Shown here: piece by piece, positions 17,079-25,881 of the stretch
How positions within the stretch are numbered: the first letter of the stretch is position 1
Layout: each line of letters starts with the position of its first letter
Assembly: GCA_019753285.1 (NCBI GenBank)
Contig: JAIELD010000063.1
Coordinates: forward strand, 1-39,692
Reading direction: 5' to 3'
Length of the DNA stretch: 39,692 bases
Source: Beijerinckiaceae bacterium
GTDB lineage: Bacteria; Pseudomonadota; Alphaproteobacteria; Rhizobiales; Beijerinckiaceae
Notes under the pieces: model-generated
The model's input: only the letters and a program-made list of their open reading frames with translations
Told to the model about the DNA's origin: nothing
The model's database searches: none
Made by a program: the position numbers and the translations under genes

Positions 17079-17093
17079 TTAACCTAACCGTAA
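17079..17093. promoter_or_regulatory. Possible CtrA-type site upstream of the carboxypeptidase gene
   Basis: TTAA (17079-17082), 7 bases, GTAA (17090-17093) differs from the CtrA consensus TTAA-N7-TTAA by one base. It lies about 100 bases upstream of the D,D-carboxypeptidase start. Such motifs arise by chance. Confidence 0.25.
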
Positions 17094-17191
17094 CTGCATT
17101 TCCCTAACCTCCGTCGCTGTTGCCCAGCCGCCACTTCGTCACAGAAGCGGCCAATGGGTCTGAGTGAGCGATCGGTGCAGGAACTGGCGTA

Positions 17192-18949
17192 ATGCGTGCG
17201 TTTTTCGGACATGGTGGCGGGCGTTCATCCGGTGCGGTCTCAAAGGCTTTTTCAAAAGGCGCAATTGCCGTCATGGCGGCGTGCTTTCTACTGGGTTCGA
17301 TGGAAAACGCCGAAGCGCGTCGTCATCATGGCTACAAGCGTTACGCGGCGCATCATGCCTCGCGTTCGACCTATTCTCCGCCCTATGCCGAAATCGTCTA
17401 TGACGTGAACGCCGGCAAGGTGCTCTCCGCCGTCAACCCCGACGCACCGCGCCATCCGGCTTCGATCACCAAGGTCATGACGCTTTACCTGCTGTTCGAA
17501 CAGCTCGAACGCGGCAAGATCGCTCTCGACACCGAGCTCGAGGTGTCAGCGCATGCCGCAGCGCAAGCTCCGTCCAAACTTGGCCTGCGGCCCGGATCGA
17601 CGATCGAGGTCGAAGATGCCATCAAGGCGATCGTCACCAAATCCGCCAACGATGTCGCCGTGACGATTGGCGAAAACATCGCCGGCTCCGAGGGTGCATT
17701 CGCGGAATTGATGACGCGCAAGGCCCGCGCGATCGGCATGAAGAACACGCTCTTCCGCAACGCATCCGGCCTGCCGGACGCGGAGCAAGTCACGACCGCG
17801 CGTGACCTCGCCACATTGGGCCGCGCCATTCAGGACCGCTTTCCGAAATACTACCGTTATTTCTCGACCCGGTCGTTCGCCTTTCGTGGCTATTCCATCG
17901 GCAACCACAATCGCCTGCTCGGGCGGGTCGAGGGGGTCGACGGCATCAAGACTGGCTATACGCGCGCATCGGGCTTCAATTTGTTGACCTCTGCGAAACT
18001 CGACGGCCATCACGTCATTGCCGTCGTGCTCGGCGGCCGCTCGGGACGCGAACGCGACAACAAGGTGGCGGCGCTCATCGAAGAGCATATGCCGAATTCC
18101 TATGCCGGTGCGCGCCGCAATGTGCAGATCGCCGATGCGGACACGGATGACGCGCCGGTTGCTGCCGTGGCGCAACCGCAGCGCAAGGAGGCTGTCGCAG
18201 CACCGGTCGTCATCAAACCTGCCGAACGGCCGAAGCCGGCCGTTGTGGCGGAGCTTACCCGCGCCGAGCCTGCTGCACCTGCGAGGGCCGAACCTGCGAA
18301 GGTTGATGCTCGCGCTGCACTCCCGGCTTCAGCCGCCAAGCAGAACGTCTCGGGAGCGACCACCATCCGCGTCGGCGCAGTTCCGCCCGTCACTGCCGGC
18401 GTGACGCCGGCTGGCCCCGCCTTGCGCTGGGTTCGTGGCAGTCAGCCGAAAGGTCTTGCCGATGCCGATCCTCGCGTCGGTCAGCCGACCGACCCGGCCG
18501 CGCGCCGCGCGCTTGGTCTGCGGGCCGAGGCGGAGATCGAAGGCGATGGCGGCCTGACGACGGCATCCATCCAGCAGAAGCCTTTCGCGACGATCCGCGA
18601 GCCAGAAGCGCCCGCCGCAGTGAAGCCCGTCGCGGCTGCAGCGAAGACCGAGGCCGCCAAGCCTGAGCCGTCCAAAGCTGAAACGGCGAAGGCCGCACCG
18701 GTCCGCACTGGCTGGGTCATCCAGGTCGCGGCGACCGACGATGAAGCGAAGGCGCTCGCCATTCTCTCGGATACCAAGGCCAAGAACCGCAGCCTTCTCG
18801 GCCGGGCCGAAAGCTTTACCGAAAAAGTGCAGAAGGGCGGCTCGACGCTATACCGGGCACGTTTTGCCGGATTTGGCGATGGAGAGGCCGAAGTCGCCTG
18901 CAAGGCTTTGAAGCGCTCGGGCTATGCCTGCTTCGCTCAGCATATCTGA
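17192..18949 (+). CDS. D-alanyl-D-alanine carboxypeptidase (S11) with C-terminal SPOR domain
   Basis: The 585-residue precursor has an N-terminal export signal (about 22-42). The serine peptidase S11 domain has the catalytic triad motifs SITK (S91, K94), SAN (151-153) and KTG (253-255). A long Ala/Pro/Lys/Glu-rich linker (about 315-500) follows, then a SPOR domain (506-585) beginning TGWVIQVAATDDEAKALA. The enzyme removes terminal D-Ala from peptidoglycan stem peptides in the periplasm; the SPOR domain would direct it to denuded glycan at the division septum. ATG at 17192 follows a GGA-containing leader. It is convergent with the J-domain gene. Confidence 0.94.
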   Translation: MRAFFGHGGGRSSGAVSKAFSKGAIAVMAACFLLGSMENAEARRHHGYKRYAAHHASRSTYSPPYAEIVYDVNAGKVLSAVNPDAPRHPASITKVMTLYLLFEQLERGKIALDTELEVSAHAAAQAPSKLGLRPGSTIEVEDAIKAIVTKSANDVAVTIGENIAGSEGAFAELMTRKARAIGMKNTLFRNASGLPDAEQVTTARDLATLGRAIQDRFPKYYRYFSTRSFAFRGYSIGNHNRLLGRVEGVDGIKTGYTRASGFNLLTSAKLDGHHVIAVVLGGRSGRERDNKVAALIEEHMPNSYAGARRNVQIADADTDDAPVAAVAQPQRKEAVAAPVVIKPAERPKPAVVAELTRAEPAAPARAEPAKVDARAALPASAAKQNVSGATTIRVGAVPPVTAGVTPAGPALRWVRGSQPKGLADADPRVGQPTDPAARRALGLRAEAEIEGDGGLTTASIQQKPFATIREPEAPAAVKPVAAAAKTEAAKPEPSKAETAKAAPVRTGWVIQVAATDDEAKALAILSDTKAKNRSLLGRAESFTEKVQKGGSTLYRARFAGFGDGEAEVACKALKRSGYACFAQHI

Positions 18950-19009
18950 TCGTCATCGTCGGATTTTAAAGGCCCGACCAACAATTCGACCTGTCACGTG
19001 CGTGGAGTA

Positions 19010-19531
19010 TCAACGGTGGCGTCTCAGCAGCAAGTCCCGAGCCTGGTTCAATCGAACGGCCAAGTCAGGCGCCCCGCCCTGGTCGGGGTGGACCTTCTTC
19101 ATCGCGGCCCGGTAAGCAGCGGTAATCGCCTCACGAGACTCGCCAAACTGAAGGCCAAGGACCTGATAGGCTTCCTCCTCGGTCATTACTCCGGGCGCAG
19201 CGACCCTTTGCGCGCGCCCCGGGTCAGCGTCTCGGTGCATGTGGTCACTCCATCCGGGCATCCGGCGGTCGAGATACGATTTCAGTAGCGATCCGATCGG
19301 CCCGTCGAGGGTGCGGTTGGAGATCAGCCACCAGCCGAGCGCAGCCGGGATCAGGGCCGGTTCCCAGAGGCCTCTCACGGTCATGACGCCTGCGATCGCA
19401 ATAAGCGACACGCCGCCGATCTTGCCCCTGTTCCTGCGCATATAGGCACCGACCCTCTGCGGTCCGCTTTTCCCTATCCAGACCAAGCCCACGACAACCA
19501 GAAGCAACACGATAACCGCGATGGGATTCAT
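19010..19531 (-). CDS. Membrane-anchored J-domain (DnaJ-like) protein
   Basis: The 173-residue protein has hydrophobic segments at 3-20 and about 41-73, and a C-terminal J domain (about 117-173) with the HPD tripeptide at 148-150. It lacks the Gly/Phe and zinc-finger regions of DnaJ, so it resembles the DjlA/TIM14-like class that recruits DnaK to a membrane site. The ATG at 19531 is chosen because GAGGTG stands 9 bases upstream; the GTG at 19543 overlaps that ribosome binding site. It is divergent from panC and convergent with the carboxypeptidase gene. Confidence 0.9.
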   Translation of the reverse strand: MNPIAVIVLLLVVVGLVWIGKSGPQRVGAYMRRNRGKIGGVSLIAIAGVMTVRGLWEPALIPAALGWWLISNRTLDGPIGSLLKSYLDRRMPGWSDHMHRDADPGRAQRVAAPGVMTEEEAYQVLGLQFGESREAITAAYRAAMKKVHPDQGGAPDLAVRLNQARDLLLRRHR

Positions 19532-19691
19532 TCGGTATATCACCTCGTATTATGGGCGGCGGGTTTCCCCGCTTCGCGCTTTGAAGGCAGGATCGAGCAT
19601 CGACGACATGGCTGTCGCGCGATGGCGGCGACATGATACTATCGCAGTGTCGTCATAGGTACAGACCGCCTGAGACAGGAGCGACGCAGAC

Positions 19692-20531
19692 GTGATCGTG
19701 CTTGATACCGCCAAATCGCTGCAGGACCATGTGAGGGCCCGAAAGGCGGAGGGCAAGACCATCGTGCTTGTCCCCACCATGGGCGCACTGCACGAAGGTC
19801 ATATCGCATTGGTGAAGGCCGGGCTCGCGCGCAACGCGCATGTCATCGTCTCGATCTTCGTCAATCCGACGCAGTTCGGTCCGAGCGAGGACCTGTCCAG
19901 CTATCCACGCACATTCGAGGCCGATCGAACCAAGGTGACGGCAGCCGGCGGCCACGCGATCTATTCGCCCGCCGCCGACCAGATCTATCCTCCAGGCTTC
20001 TGCACGACGATCCGGCTGGAAGGTCCGGCCAGTGTCGGGCTCGAGGACAAGTTCCGGCCGACGCATTTCCAAGGCGTCGCGACGGTCGTCGCCAAGCTGT
20101 TCGCGCAAAGTCGCGCAGATTTTGCGACATTCGGCGAGAAGGACTATCAGCAACTGCAGGTCGTGACGCGCCTCTCGCGCGATCTCGATCTCGGGACGCA
20201 GATCATTCCGGTGCCGACCTTGCGCGAAAGCGACGGTCTCGCCCTGTCGTCGCGCAACGTCTACCTTTCGAAGGCCGACCGCGCGATAGCGCCGACCCTT
20301 CATATCGCGCTGCAGGCGACGGCGGAGGCGATCCGCGCCGGTCGGTCGGTAGCCAGCGCCGTGCTGGAAGGCAGTTCGGCGATCAAGGCCGCGGGCTTCG
20401 CGCTCGATTATCTCGAAGCGCGTCATGCAAGTTCGCTCGACCCGGTCGCCTCGCTTTCGGACGGGCCGATCCGGCTGCTGGTCGCGGCCAAAATCGGCAA
20501 AACGAGGCTGATCGACAATATCGCAGTCTGA
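19692..20531 (+). CDS. panC: Pantoate-beta-alanine ligase
   Basis: The 279-residue enzyme joins pantoate and beta-alanine with ATP, the last step of pantothenate synthesis on the way to coenzyme A. The nucleotidyltransferase motif is MGALHEGH (30-37, with H34 and H37); other landmarks are VSIFVNPTQFGP, FGEKDYQQ and the late SSRNVYLS. It starts with GTG at 19692, supported by AGGAG 10 bases upstream. panB is not in the window. The stop codon is 2 bases from the stop of the convergent small secreted-protein gene. Confidence 0.96.
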   Translation: MIVLDTAKSLQDHVRARKAEGKTIVLVPTMGALHEGHIALVKAGLARNAHVIVSIFVNPTQFGPSEDLSSYPRTFEADRTKVTAAGGHAIYSPAADQIYPPGFCTTIRLEGPASVGLEDKFRPTHFQGVATVVAKLFAQSRADFATFGEKDYQQLQVVTRLSRDLDLGTQIIPVPTLRESDGLALSSRNVYLSKADRAIAPTLHIALQATAEAIRAGRSVASAVLEGSSAIKAAGFALDYLEARHASSLDPVASLSDGPIRLLVAAKIGKTRLIDNIAV

Positions 20532-20533
20532 CG

Positions 20534-20815
20534 TCAGCGCCGGAATCCGTACTCCGTCCGCACGCGGCCGCTGATCTCGAAATCCGTGCCGCCAATGTGA
20601 ACGCCTCGTCCCTGCTTCGGCTGAGGCGCGGCGGTTTTCACTCGCGGCTGTGCGCAGCCGGGCGGTCTTTGACTTACGCCGGGTGCCAGTTCCACAGGCT
20701 TGCAGCGGTCGTCCGCAGGCGCCGCGACGGCGGCAGCAGGCATCAATACCAGAACAAGGCCGAGGCCAACGGCCCTTGGCGGCCGCGCGATCCGCGATGA
20801 ACCTCCTTCACTCAC
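20534..20815 (-). CDS. Small secreted protein of unknown function
   Basis: I do not recognise a family. The 93-residue product has a signal peptide (arginines at 8-14, hydrophobic 16-31, cleavage near VAA/APADD), then a mature part of about 60 residues with two cysteines (C38 and C54) and a C-terminal segment HIGGTDFEISGRVRTEYGF that looks beta-strand-like. The GTG start overlaps the TGA of the DUF1489 gene (GTGA), which implies translational coupling, and an AAGGAGG follows just inside the gene. It is the last of a run of minus-strand genes. Confidence 0.65.
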   Translation of the reverse strand: MSEGGSSRIARPPRAVGLGLVLVLMPAAAVAAPADDRCKPVELAPGVSQRPPGCAQPRVKTAAPQPKQGRGVHIGGTDFEISGRVRTEYGFRR

Positions 20816-21276
20816 AAAAGTCCAAGCTCCGCGAGTTCCCGGCGCATGCCCTCTGGCATCGCGCCGATCGCCAGCGCTCCCTGGCTGAGGTCCGGCGGCA
20901 CATCTGCGTGCTGGAGATAGCGCCAGCCCTGGAAGGGACGATAAGGCCTCGGCTCAACTGGCACGACCTCGGGCAGAAGCACGAGATTGCAGCGGCTGAT
21001 CCCGCCGACGTCCACGAATTGCCGGATATCGACGATCACCTGGCGCGCCGCGATCTGCCGCTTGATCACCCAGTAAAGCGAACCACGTCCGATGATGTCG
21101 CCGGCGTTCTTGGGGTAGTGGCGCGTCGTGTGCAGTTGCTCGTATGGCCTGCCGAGGCGTTTCATGTAGAGGCGTGACTCATCGATCCAGCTTTCGAGAT
21201 CACCGATCGAATCGCAACCGACGCACATTTTCAAAAGATGAAGCGGCTGCCGCGCTTTTTCAGGCCTCGTGAGCAT
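20812..21276 (-). CDS. DUF1489 family protein
   Basis: The 154-residue soluble protein matches DUF1489: LHLLKMCVGCDSIGDLE near the N terminus, HTTRHYPKNAGDII, GSLYWVIKRQIAARQ and the strongly conserved VEPRPYRPFQGWRYL. The family is common in Alphaproteobacteria and has no assigned function. The ATG at 21276 is 5 bases after the stop codon of the NTR-like gene, and its own stop overlaps the next start, so the three genes form a tight unit. Confidence 0.87.
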   Translation of the reverse strand: MLTRPEKARQPLHLLKMCVGCDSIGDLESWIDESRLYMKRLGRPYEQLHTTRHYPKNAGDIIGRGSLYWVIKRQIAARQVIVDIRQFVDVGGISRCNLVLLPEVVPVEPRPYRPFQGWRYLQHADVPPDLSQGALAIGAMPEGMRRELAELGLL

Positions 21277-21281
21277 CGGGC

Positions 21282-21650
21282 TCAGGCCTTCAGCGGCAAT
21301 ATCTTGCAGATATTGGTGCGGTAGACGGGGCCCCGGCGCTGCGCCGCAAGGCGGATCGACTCATTGAGTTTGAAGACGACCGCGCATTGCCCGGTGTATT
21401 CGTAGGCCTCGACGTTGATGTACCGGCGATTGGTGCCCTTTTCGACCGTTTGCACGCGTATCCGCGCCACCGCGACCCTGCGCCCGAGCCGCGTGCTTGA
21501 TTTCACCGAAACCACGCTACCCTGAACGACGAGGTTGTTGCGCGCGATCATGTCCTGCTCCGGCCGGTGGATGCATGTGCAGGCGGCGGATGCCACGCTG
21601 GAGGCGGACAATGCAAGCAAGCCCAACAGTATAGGACGGATCACGGTCAT
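21282..21650 (-). CDS. Small secreted NTR/TIMP-like protein
   Basis: The 122-residue precursor has a signal peptide (1-23) ending SVASAA, so the mature protein would begin with Cys-Thr-Cys. This is followed by beta-rich segments NLVVQGSVVSVKSS, AVARIRVQTVEKG, a cysteine in YTGQCAVVF and a last cysteine in YRTNICKILP. An N-terminal CxC, a V-x-G-x-V strand, an x-V-E-KG turn and two later cysteines match the layout of the NTR fold of tissue inhibitors of metalloproteinases. Function is unknown; protease inhibition is only a guess. ATG at 21650 has a strong GAGGAGG site. The next gene is 5 bases downstream. Confidence 0.7.
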   Translation of the reverse strand: MTVIRPILLGLLALSASSVASAACTCIHRPEQDMIARNNLVVQGSVVSVKSSTRLGRRVAVARIRVQTVEKGTNRRYINVEAYEYTGQCAVVFKLNESIRLAAQRRGPVYRTNICKILPLKA

Positions 21651-21667
21651 GGTGCCTCCTCAGCAAA

Positions 21668-21716
21668 CGATGCTGCCTAAAGCATCTCGGATTGCGGCTT
21701 TTTTTATCGATGCTGC
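21668..21716. repeat. Direct and inverted repeats upstream of the NTR-like gene
   Basis: CGATGCTGC occurs at 21668-21676 and again at 21708-21716, exactly 40 bases apart, with the inverted hexamer AGCATC between them (21681-21686). They lie in the 91-base gap between the carboxylase stop and the NTR-like start. Function unknown. Confidence 0.35.
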
Positions 21717-21741
21717 TTTTGCTCAGGTGCCGCAAGAGTTA

Positions 21742-23712
21742 TTACGGCTGGGATCGAGCAACCACCAGAATTTTTGCACCCTCCGCGACTTGCGCGCCCT
21801 CCTGCGCCAGAATGTCGGAAACCTCGCCATCGACCTGCGCCGTCAAGGCATGCTCCATCTTCATCGCCTCAACAAGGGCGAGCTTCTGGCCTTTCGTCAC
21901 GCGGTCTCCCACCCGGACGAACACTGCCACGAGCTTGCCATGCATCGGAGCCTTGATCGCCGCGTCGCCCCCGCCTGCGTCGTCAAGGTCGACGTCGAGG
22001 AGATCCGCGAACGCGACCCTCGTCTGACGCCCGGCCTCGATGACGAGTACATCACCACCGCGGGGATAGACCGACACGGCGGTGCCCGGCAGCAGCGGGA
22101 TGTCGCCATCCGCGCCCTGAATCCGCAGGAACGCCGTCGCGTCCTTGAAGGACAGCTCTGCGTCGATCGCATCACCCTCGACATCGAGCCGCAGCCTGCG
22201 GTTGAGCGCCGGGCCGGCCGCAAAGCCATCCGCAACCGCCCATGGATCATGTGCCCAGGCACCCTGCGGGCGCGCCCTTACCGCCTGGTCGAGCAAAGCC
22301 GCGACGCCGGCCGCGACCGACTTATGGCTCGGCGGCGAGGTCTGCGCGCCAAGACTTTCAAGATTGCGGTCAATGAAGCCAGTATCGAAACGATCGCCGC
22401 GGAAGCCGGGCGCGTCGCACAAGGCCCTGAGGAACGCCGTGTTGGTTTTCGGACCTGCGACGACCGTGCGTCCAAGCGCGGCGGACAGTCGATCGAGCGC
22501 CTCATCGCGCGTTGCACCATGCGCGATGATCTTCGCGATCATCGGGTCGTAGAACGGCGTGACGGTATCGCCTGCCGCGACACCGGTATCGACCCGGATG
22601 CCTCGCCCCCCGGTCGGGAGGTCCAGCGCCCACAGCTTGCCCGTGGAGGGCAGGAACCCCTTTTCAGGGTCTTCGGCGTAGAGCCGCGCCTCGACCGCAT
22701 GACCGTTGATCGAAAGGTCCGACTGCGCGAAAGGCAACGGCTCGCCGGAGGCGATGCGGAACTGGAGTTCAACGAGATCGAGCCCGGTGATCGCTTCCGT
22801 AACGGGATGTTCGACCTGAAGACGCGTATTCATCTCCATGAAGAAGAACCCGTCCGGCTTCAGCCCGTCCGATCCGTCGGCGATGAATTCGATGGTGCCG
22901 GCGCCGACATACCCGACGGCGCGCGCCGCCTCCGTTGCGGCCCGGCCCATGACGGCCCGCACATCCTCGCTCATGCCGGGCGCCGGTGCTTCCTCGATGA
23001 CCTTCTGGTGCCGCCGCTGCAGCGAGCAGTCGCGCTCGAACAAATGGACGACATTGCCGTGCCGGTCGGCGAAGACCTGCATCTCGACATGGCGCGGCTT
23101 CAGAATGTAGCGTTCGATGAGCACATCCGCATTGCCGAAGGCGCTGGCGGCCTCGCGCTTGGCCGATGCCAACGCTTCGGAAAACTCGGCATCCTGCTCC
23201 ACGCGGCGCATGCCCTTGCCACCGCCGCCGGCCACAGCCTTGATGAGGACGGGATAACCGATCGCGCTCGCCTCGGCGCGCAGGAAGGACTCATCCTGAT
23301 TTGGGCCGTGATAGCCGGGTACCACAGGCACATTCGCCTTTTCCACCAATGCCTTGGCGGCGTCCTTCAAACCCATGGCGCGGATGGCGCTGGCCGGCGG
23401 GCCAACGAAGACGATCCCCGCTGCTTCGCAGGCTTCGGCAAATTCGGCATTCTCCGACAAAAAACCATAGCCGGGGTGGATGCACTCGGCGTTTGCGGCT
23501 TTTGCGACCGAGAGGATGCGCTCGGCGACGAGATAACTCTCGCGTGCCGGCGACGGTCCGATCGCATGCGATTCATCGGCGAGTTTGACGTGGAGCGCCT
23601 GCGCATCCGCCTCGGAGTAGACCGCGATTGTGCGCATGCCGAGCCGCCGAGCCGTCCTGATGATGCGGCAGGCGATCTCCCCGCGATTCGCGATCAGCAC
23701 GGATTTGAGCAC
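21742..23712 (-). CDS. Biotin-dependent acyl-CoA carboxylase alpha subunit, methylcrotonyl-CoA carboxylase-like
   Basis: The 656-residue protein has a biotin carboxylase half (about 1-450, ATP-grasp loop GGGGKGM at 162-168, MNTRLQVEHPVTE), a middle linker domain and a C-terminal biotinyl domain with EAMKMEH (biotin on K618). Length and the segment SLQRRHQKVIEEAPAPGM fit the 3-methylcrotonyl-CoA carboxylase alpha subunit of leucine breakdown; propionyl- or geranyl-CoA carboxylases are alternatives. It starts at GTG 23712, supported by GGGAGG six bases upstream; an ATG four bases further up is out of frame. The partner beta subunit is not in the window. Confidence 0.9.
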   Translation of the reverse strand: MLKSVLIANRGEIACRIIRTARRLGMRTIAVYSEADAQALHVKLADESHAIGPSPARESYLVAERILSVAKAANAECIHPGYGFLSENAEFAEACEAAGIVFVGPPASAIRAMGLKDAAKALVEKANVPVVPGYHGPNQDESFLRAEASAIGYPVLIKAVAGGGGKGMRRVEQDAEFSEALASAKREAASAFGNADVLIERYILKPRHVEMQVFADRHGNVVHLFERDCSLQRRHQKVIEEAPAPGMSEDVRAVMGRAATEAARAVGYVGAGTIEFIADGSDGLKPDGFFFMEMNTRLQVEHPVTEAITGLDLVELQFRIASGEPLPFAQSDLSINGHAVEARLYAEDPEKGFLPSTGKLWALDLPTGGRGIRVDTGVAAGDTVTPFYDPMIAKIIAHGATRDEALDRLSAALGRTVVAGPKTNTAFLRALCDAPGFRGDRFDTGFIDRNLESLGAQTSPPSHKSVAAGVAALLDQAVRARPQGAWAHDPWAVADGFAAGPALNRRLRLDVEGDAIDAELSFKDATAFLRIQGADGDIPLLPGTAVSVYPRGGDVLVIEAGRQTRVAFADLLDVDLDDAGGGDAAIKAPMHGKLVAVFVRVGDRVTKGQKLALVEAMKMEHALTAQVDGEVSDILAQEGAQVAEGAKILVVARSQP

Positions 23713-23816
23713 GCATCACCTCCCTTTTGGCGTTGGCACACGGCAACACGGCAGCTTCATGTCTCGACCGCAGCCAACATTGCCCGCGCTCCAGCGACGA
23801 GGGCAAGCGCCAGCCA

Positions 23817-25181
23817 TCATTTTTTTGCAAACGGATTGTCGCTCGTTCGCATCGAGAGCCGGATCGGCACGCCCGGCATGTCGAAGGTGGTGCGCAGCGT
23901 GTTGACGAGGTATCGCCGCCACGACTCCGGCAGCGCATCGAGCTGATTGCCGAACAGCGCGAAATAGGGCGGGCGCGCCTTCGGCTGGGTCATGTAGCGG
24001 ATCTTGATCCGCCGGCCGGAGACCGCAGGCGGCGGATTGGCGGAGAGAGCGCCTTCGAGGAAGCGATTGAGCTGCGCCGTCGACACGCGCTTGTTCCAGA
24101 CCTGGTGGACCTTGATGACAGCCGCCATCAACTGATCAAGCCCGTGCCCGCCAAGTCCGGAGACCGGCACCAGCGGCGCGCCCTTCACCTGCGGCAGCAG
24201 GCGGTCCATCTTCTCCTGCAGATCGGCGAGCTTGCCTTTCTCCGCCCGGACGAGGTCCCATTTGTTGAGGCCGATCACGAGCGCCCTACCCTCTTTCTCG
24301 ACGAGATCGACGATGGACAGATCCTGTTTCTCGAAGGGTATCGTCGCATCGAGCAGCACGATGGCGACCTCGGCGAACTTGACTGCGCGTATGCCGTCCG
24401 AGACGGCGAGCTTTTCGAGCTTTTCCTCAATTTTCCCGCGCTTGCGCAGGCCGGCCGTATCGAAAATCTTGAAGGTGCGGCCCTTCCACTCGAGGTCGAG
24501 GCCGATTGCATCGCGCGTGATGCCGGCTTCCGGTCCGACGAGCAGCCGCTCCTCGCCGAGAAACCGATTGATGAGGGTCGATTTACCGGCGTTGGGTCGC
24601 CCGACGACCGCAACGCGGATGGGAAGGGAGGGGTCGACCTCGCCATCCTCGCTGTCGTTCGGTTCACGCTCGTCGTCCTCGATCTCCTCGACCTCGAAGG
24701 CAAGGAGTGCCTGATAGAGATCGACCAGACCTTCGCCATGCTCAGCCGAGATGGCGAGCGGGTCGCCAAGCCCCAATGAGAACGCGTCATATGCGCCGTC
24801 CGTGCCGGCCTTGCCTTCAGCCTTGTTGGCAAGCAGCAGCACGGGCTTGCCGGAGCGGCGCGCCGCCTGCGCGAAATGGCGGTCATCCGGCATCACGCCC
24901 ATGCGGGCATCCATCACGAACAGGACGACATCGGCTTCGTCGATCGCCGCCTCGGTCTGCGAGCGCATGCGCCCCTGCAGCGACTCCACGGGTGCGTCCT
25001 CCAGACCCGCCGTGTCGATCACCTGGAAACGCAGGTCGCCGAGCTTGGCCTCGCCGACACGGCGATCGCGCGTGACGCCGGGCTTGTCATCGACGAGCGC
25101 GAGCTTCTTGCCGACGAGCCGGTTGAACAGCGTGGATTTGCCGACATTGGGGCGTCCGATGATCGCGACCTTGAAGGTCAT
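23817..25181 (-). CDS. der: Ribosome biogenesis GTPase Der (EngA)
   Basis: The 454-residue protein has two tandem G domains with P-loops GRPNVGKS (9-16) and GRPNAGKS (194-201), each with its G3 DTAGL, then a C-terminal KH-like domain rich in basic residues. Der is needed for 50S subunit assembly. The linker between the G domains is acidic (about 164-183). The start [12 protein letters not shown] at 25181 is family-typical; a longer in-frame reading to 25259 is rejected. It lies 40 bases behind the TPR gene, and the two resemble the yfgM-(bamB)-der order of other proteobacteria. Confidence 0.96.
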   Translation of the reverse strand: MTFKVAIIGRPNVGKSTLFNRLVGKKLALVDDKPGVTRDRRVGEAKLGDLRFQVIDTAGLEDAPVESLQGRMRSQTEAAIDEADVVLFVMDARMGVMPDDRHFAQAARRSGKPVLLLANKAEGKAGTDGAYDAFSLGLGDPLAISAEHGEGLVDLYQALLAFEVEEIEDDEREPNDSEDGEVDPSLPIRVAVVGRPNAGKSTLINRFLGEERLLVGPEAGITRDAIGLDLEWKGRTFKIFDTAGLRKRGKIEEKLEKLAVSDGIRAVKFAEVAIVLLDATIPFEKQDLSIVDLVEKEGRALVIGLNKWDLVRAEKGKLADLQEKMDRLLPQVKGAPLVPVSGLGGHGLDQLMAAVIKVHQVWNKRVSTAQLNRFLEGALSANPPPAVSGRRIKIRYMTQPKARPPYFALFGNQLDALPESWRRYLVNTLRTTFDMPGVPIRLSMRTSDNPFAKK

Positions 25182-25221
25182 GTCAGCGTCTTTGCCAAAC
25201 GGGGTGCGGGGTGCGGCCGGT

Positions 25222-25881
25222 TCATTTCGTCGGAACGGTCCCACCGCGCACGAGGCCAAGCATGATCTGGGCGCGCTGGCGCATCTGATCTGTGGCGGCG
25301 GGATCGAGTGCCATCTGCTCGAAATATCCGCTTGCGCCCTTCATGTCGCCCGCCTTGAAGCGCGCCAGACCAAGCAGTTCGCGCGCGCCGTTGCGCCAGG
25401 GTTGGCCCGCCTGCGACAGGCCGCCGATGCGGGCCGCAAGATCATCCGGGCTGATCGTATCGACGAGAAGCGCCGCGGCGCGCAACCTGGCGAGGTCCTG
25501 CAGCGTCTTGTCGAGCGCTGCGTCGGCGGCCAGCGCATCGAACGCCTTGGCGCCCGCACCCGGGTCCGTCGCCGCGATTTCGGCCGCCGCCCTGAACCGC
25601 GAGAGGCGGCGATAGCCATCCGCGCCACTGCCGGCCAACTCGTTGAGCACTTTTTCAGCGTCAGCCGGCTTGCCCTGCCGCGACAGATCGAGAGCTTCCT
25701 CAAAGCGCACGGCGCTCGCGGCGGCGGCGGTTTCGTTGACATGCACGAAATAGCGCCAGCCTCCAACGGCGGCGATGAGAAGGACGGCGACGGCAACGAG
25801 AAGCGTGCTGTACTTCTTCCAGAACGCTTCGAGCTTCTGGGCGCGGACTTCCTCGTCGACCTCGCGGAATATGTCGGTCAT
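25222..25881 (-). CDS. TPR-containing membrane protein, YfgM-like
   Basis: The 219-residue protein has a short cytoplasmic N terminus ([18 protein letters not shown]), one transmembrane helix (about 26-45) and a periplasmic TPR-like helical domain. This is the layout of YfgM, an ancillary SecYEG subunit that works with periplasmic chaperones. The start of the family signature DEEVR and the position upstream of der support the assignment. BamB, which lies between yfgM and der in gammaproteobacteria, is absent here. Confidence 0.85.
   Translation of the reverse strand: MTDIFREVDEEVRAQKLEAFWKKYSTLLVAVAVLLIAAVGGWRYFVHVNETAAAASAVRFEEALDLSRQGKPADAEKVLNELAGSGADGYRRLSRFRAAAEIAATDPGAGAKAFDALAADAALDKTLQDLARLRAAALLVDTISPDDLAARIGGLSQAGQPWRNGARELLGLARFKAGDMKGASGYFEQMALDPAATDQMRQRAQIMLGLVRGGTVPTK

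Noticed and set aside
21535..23946. 803-codon open frame on the plus strand opposite the carboxylase gene
   Set aside because: It mirrors the minus-strand carboxylase and has an Arg/Asp/His-rich composition with no family resemblance; long antisense frames are common in GC-rich coding DNA.
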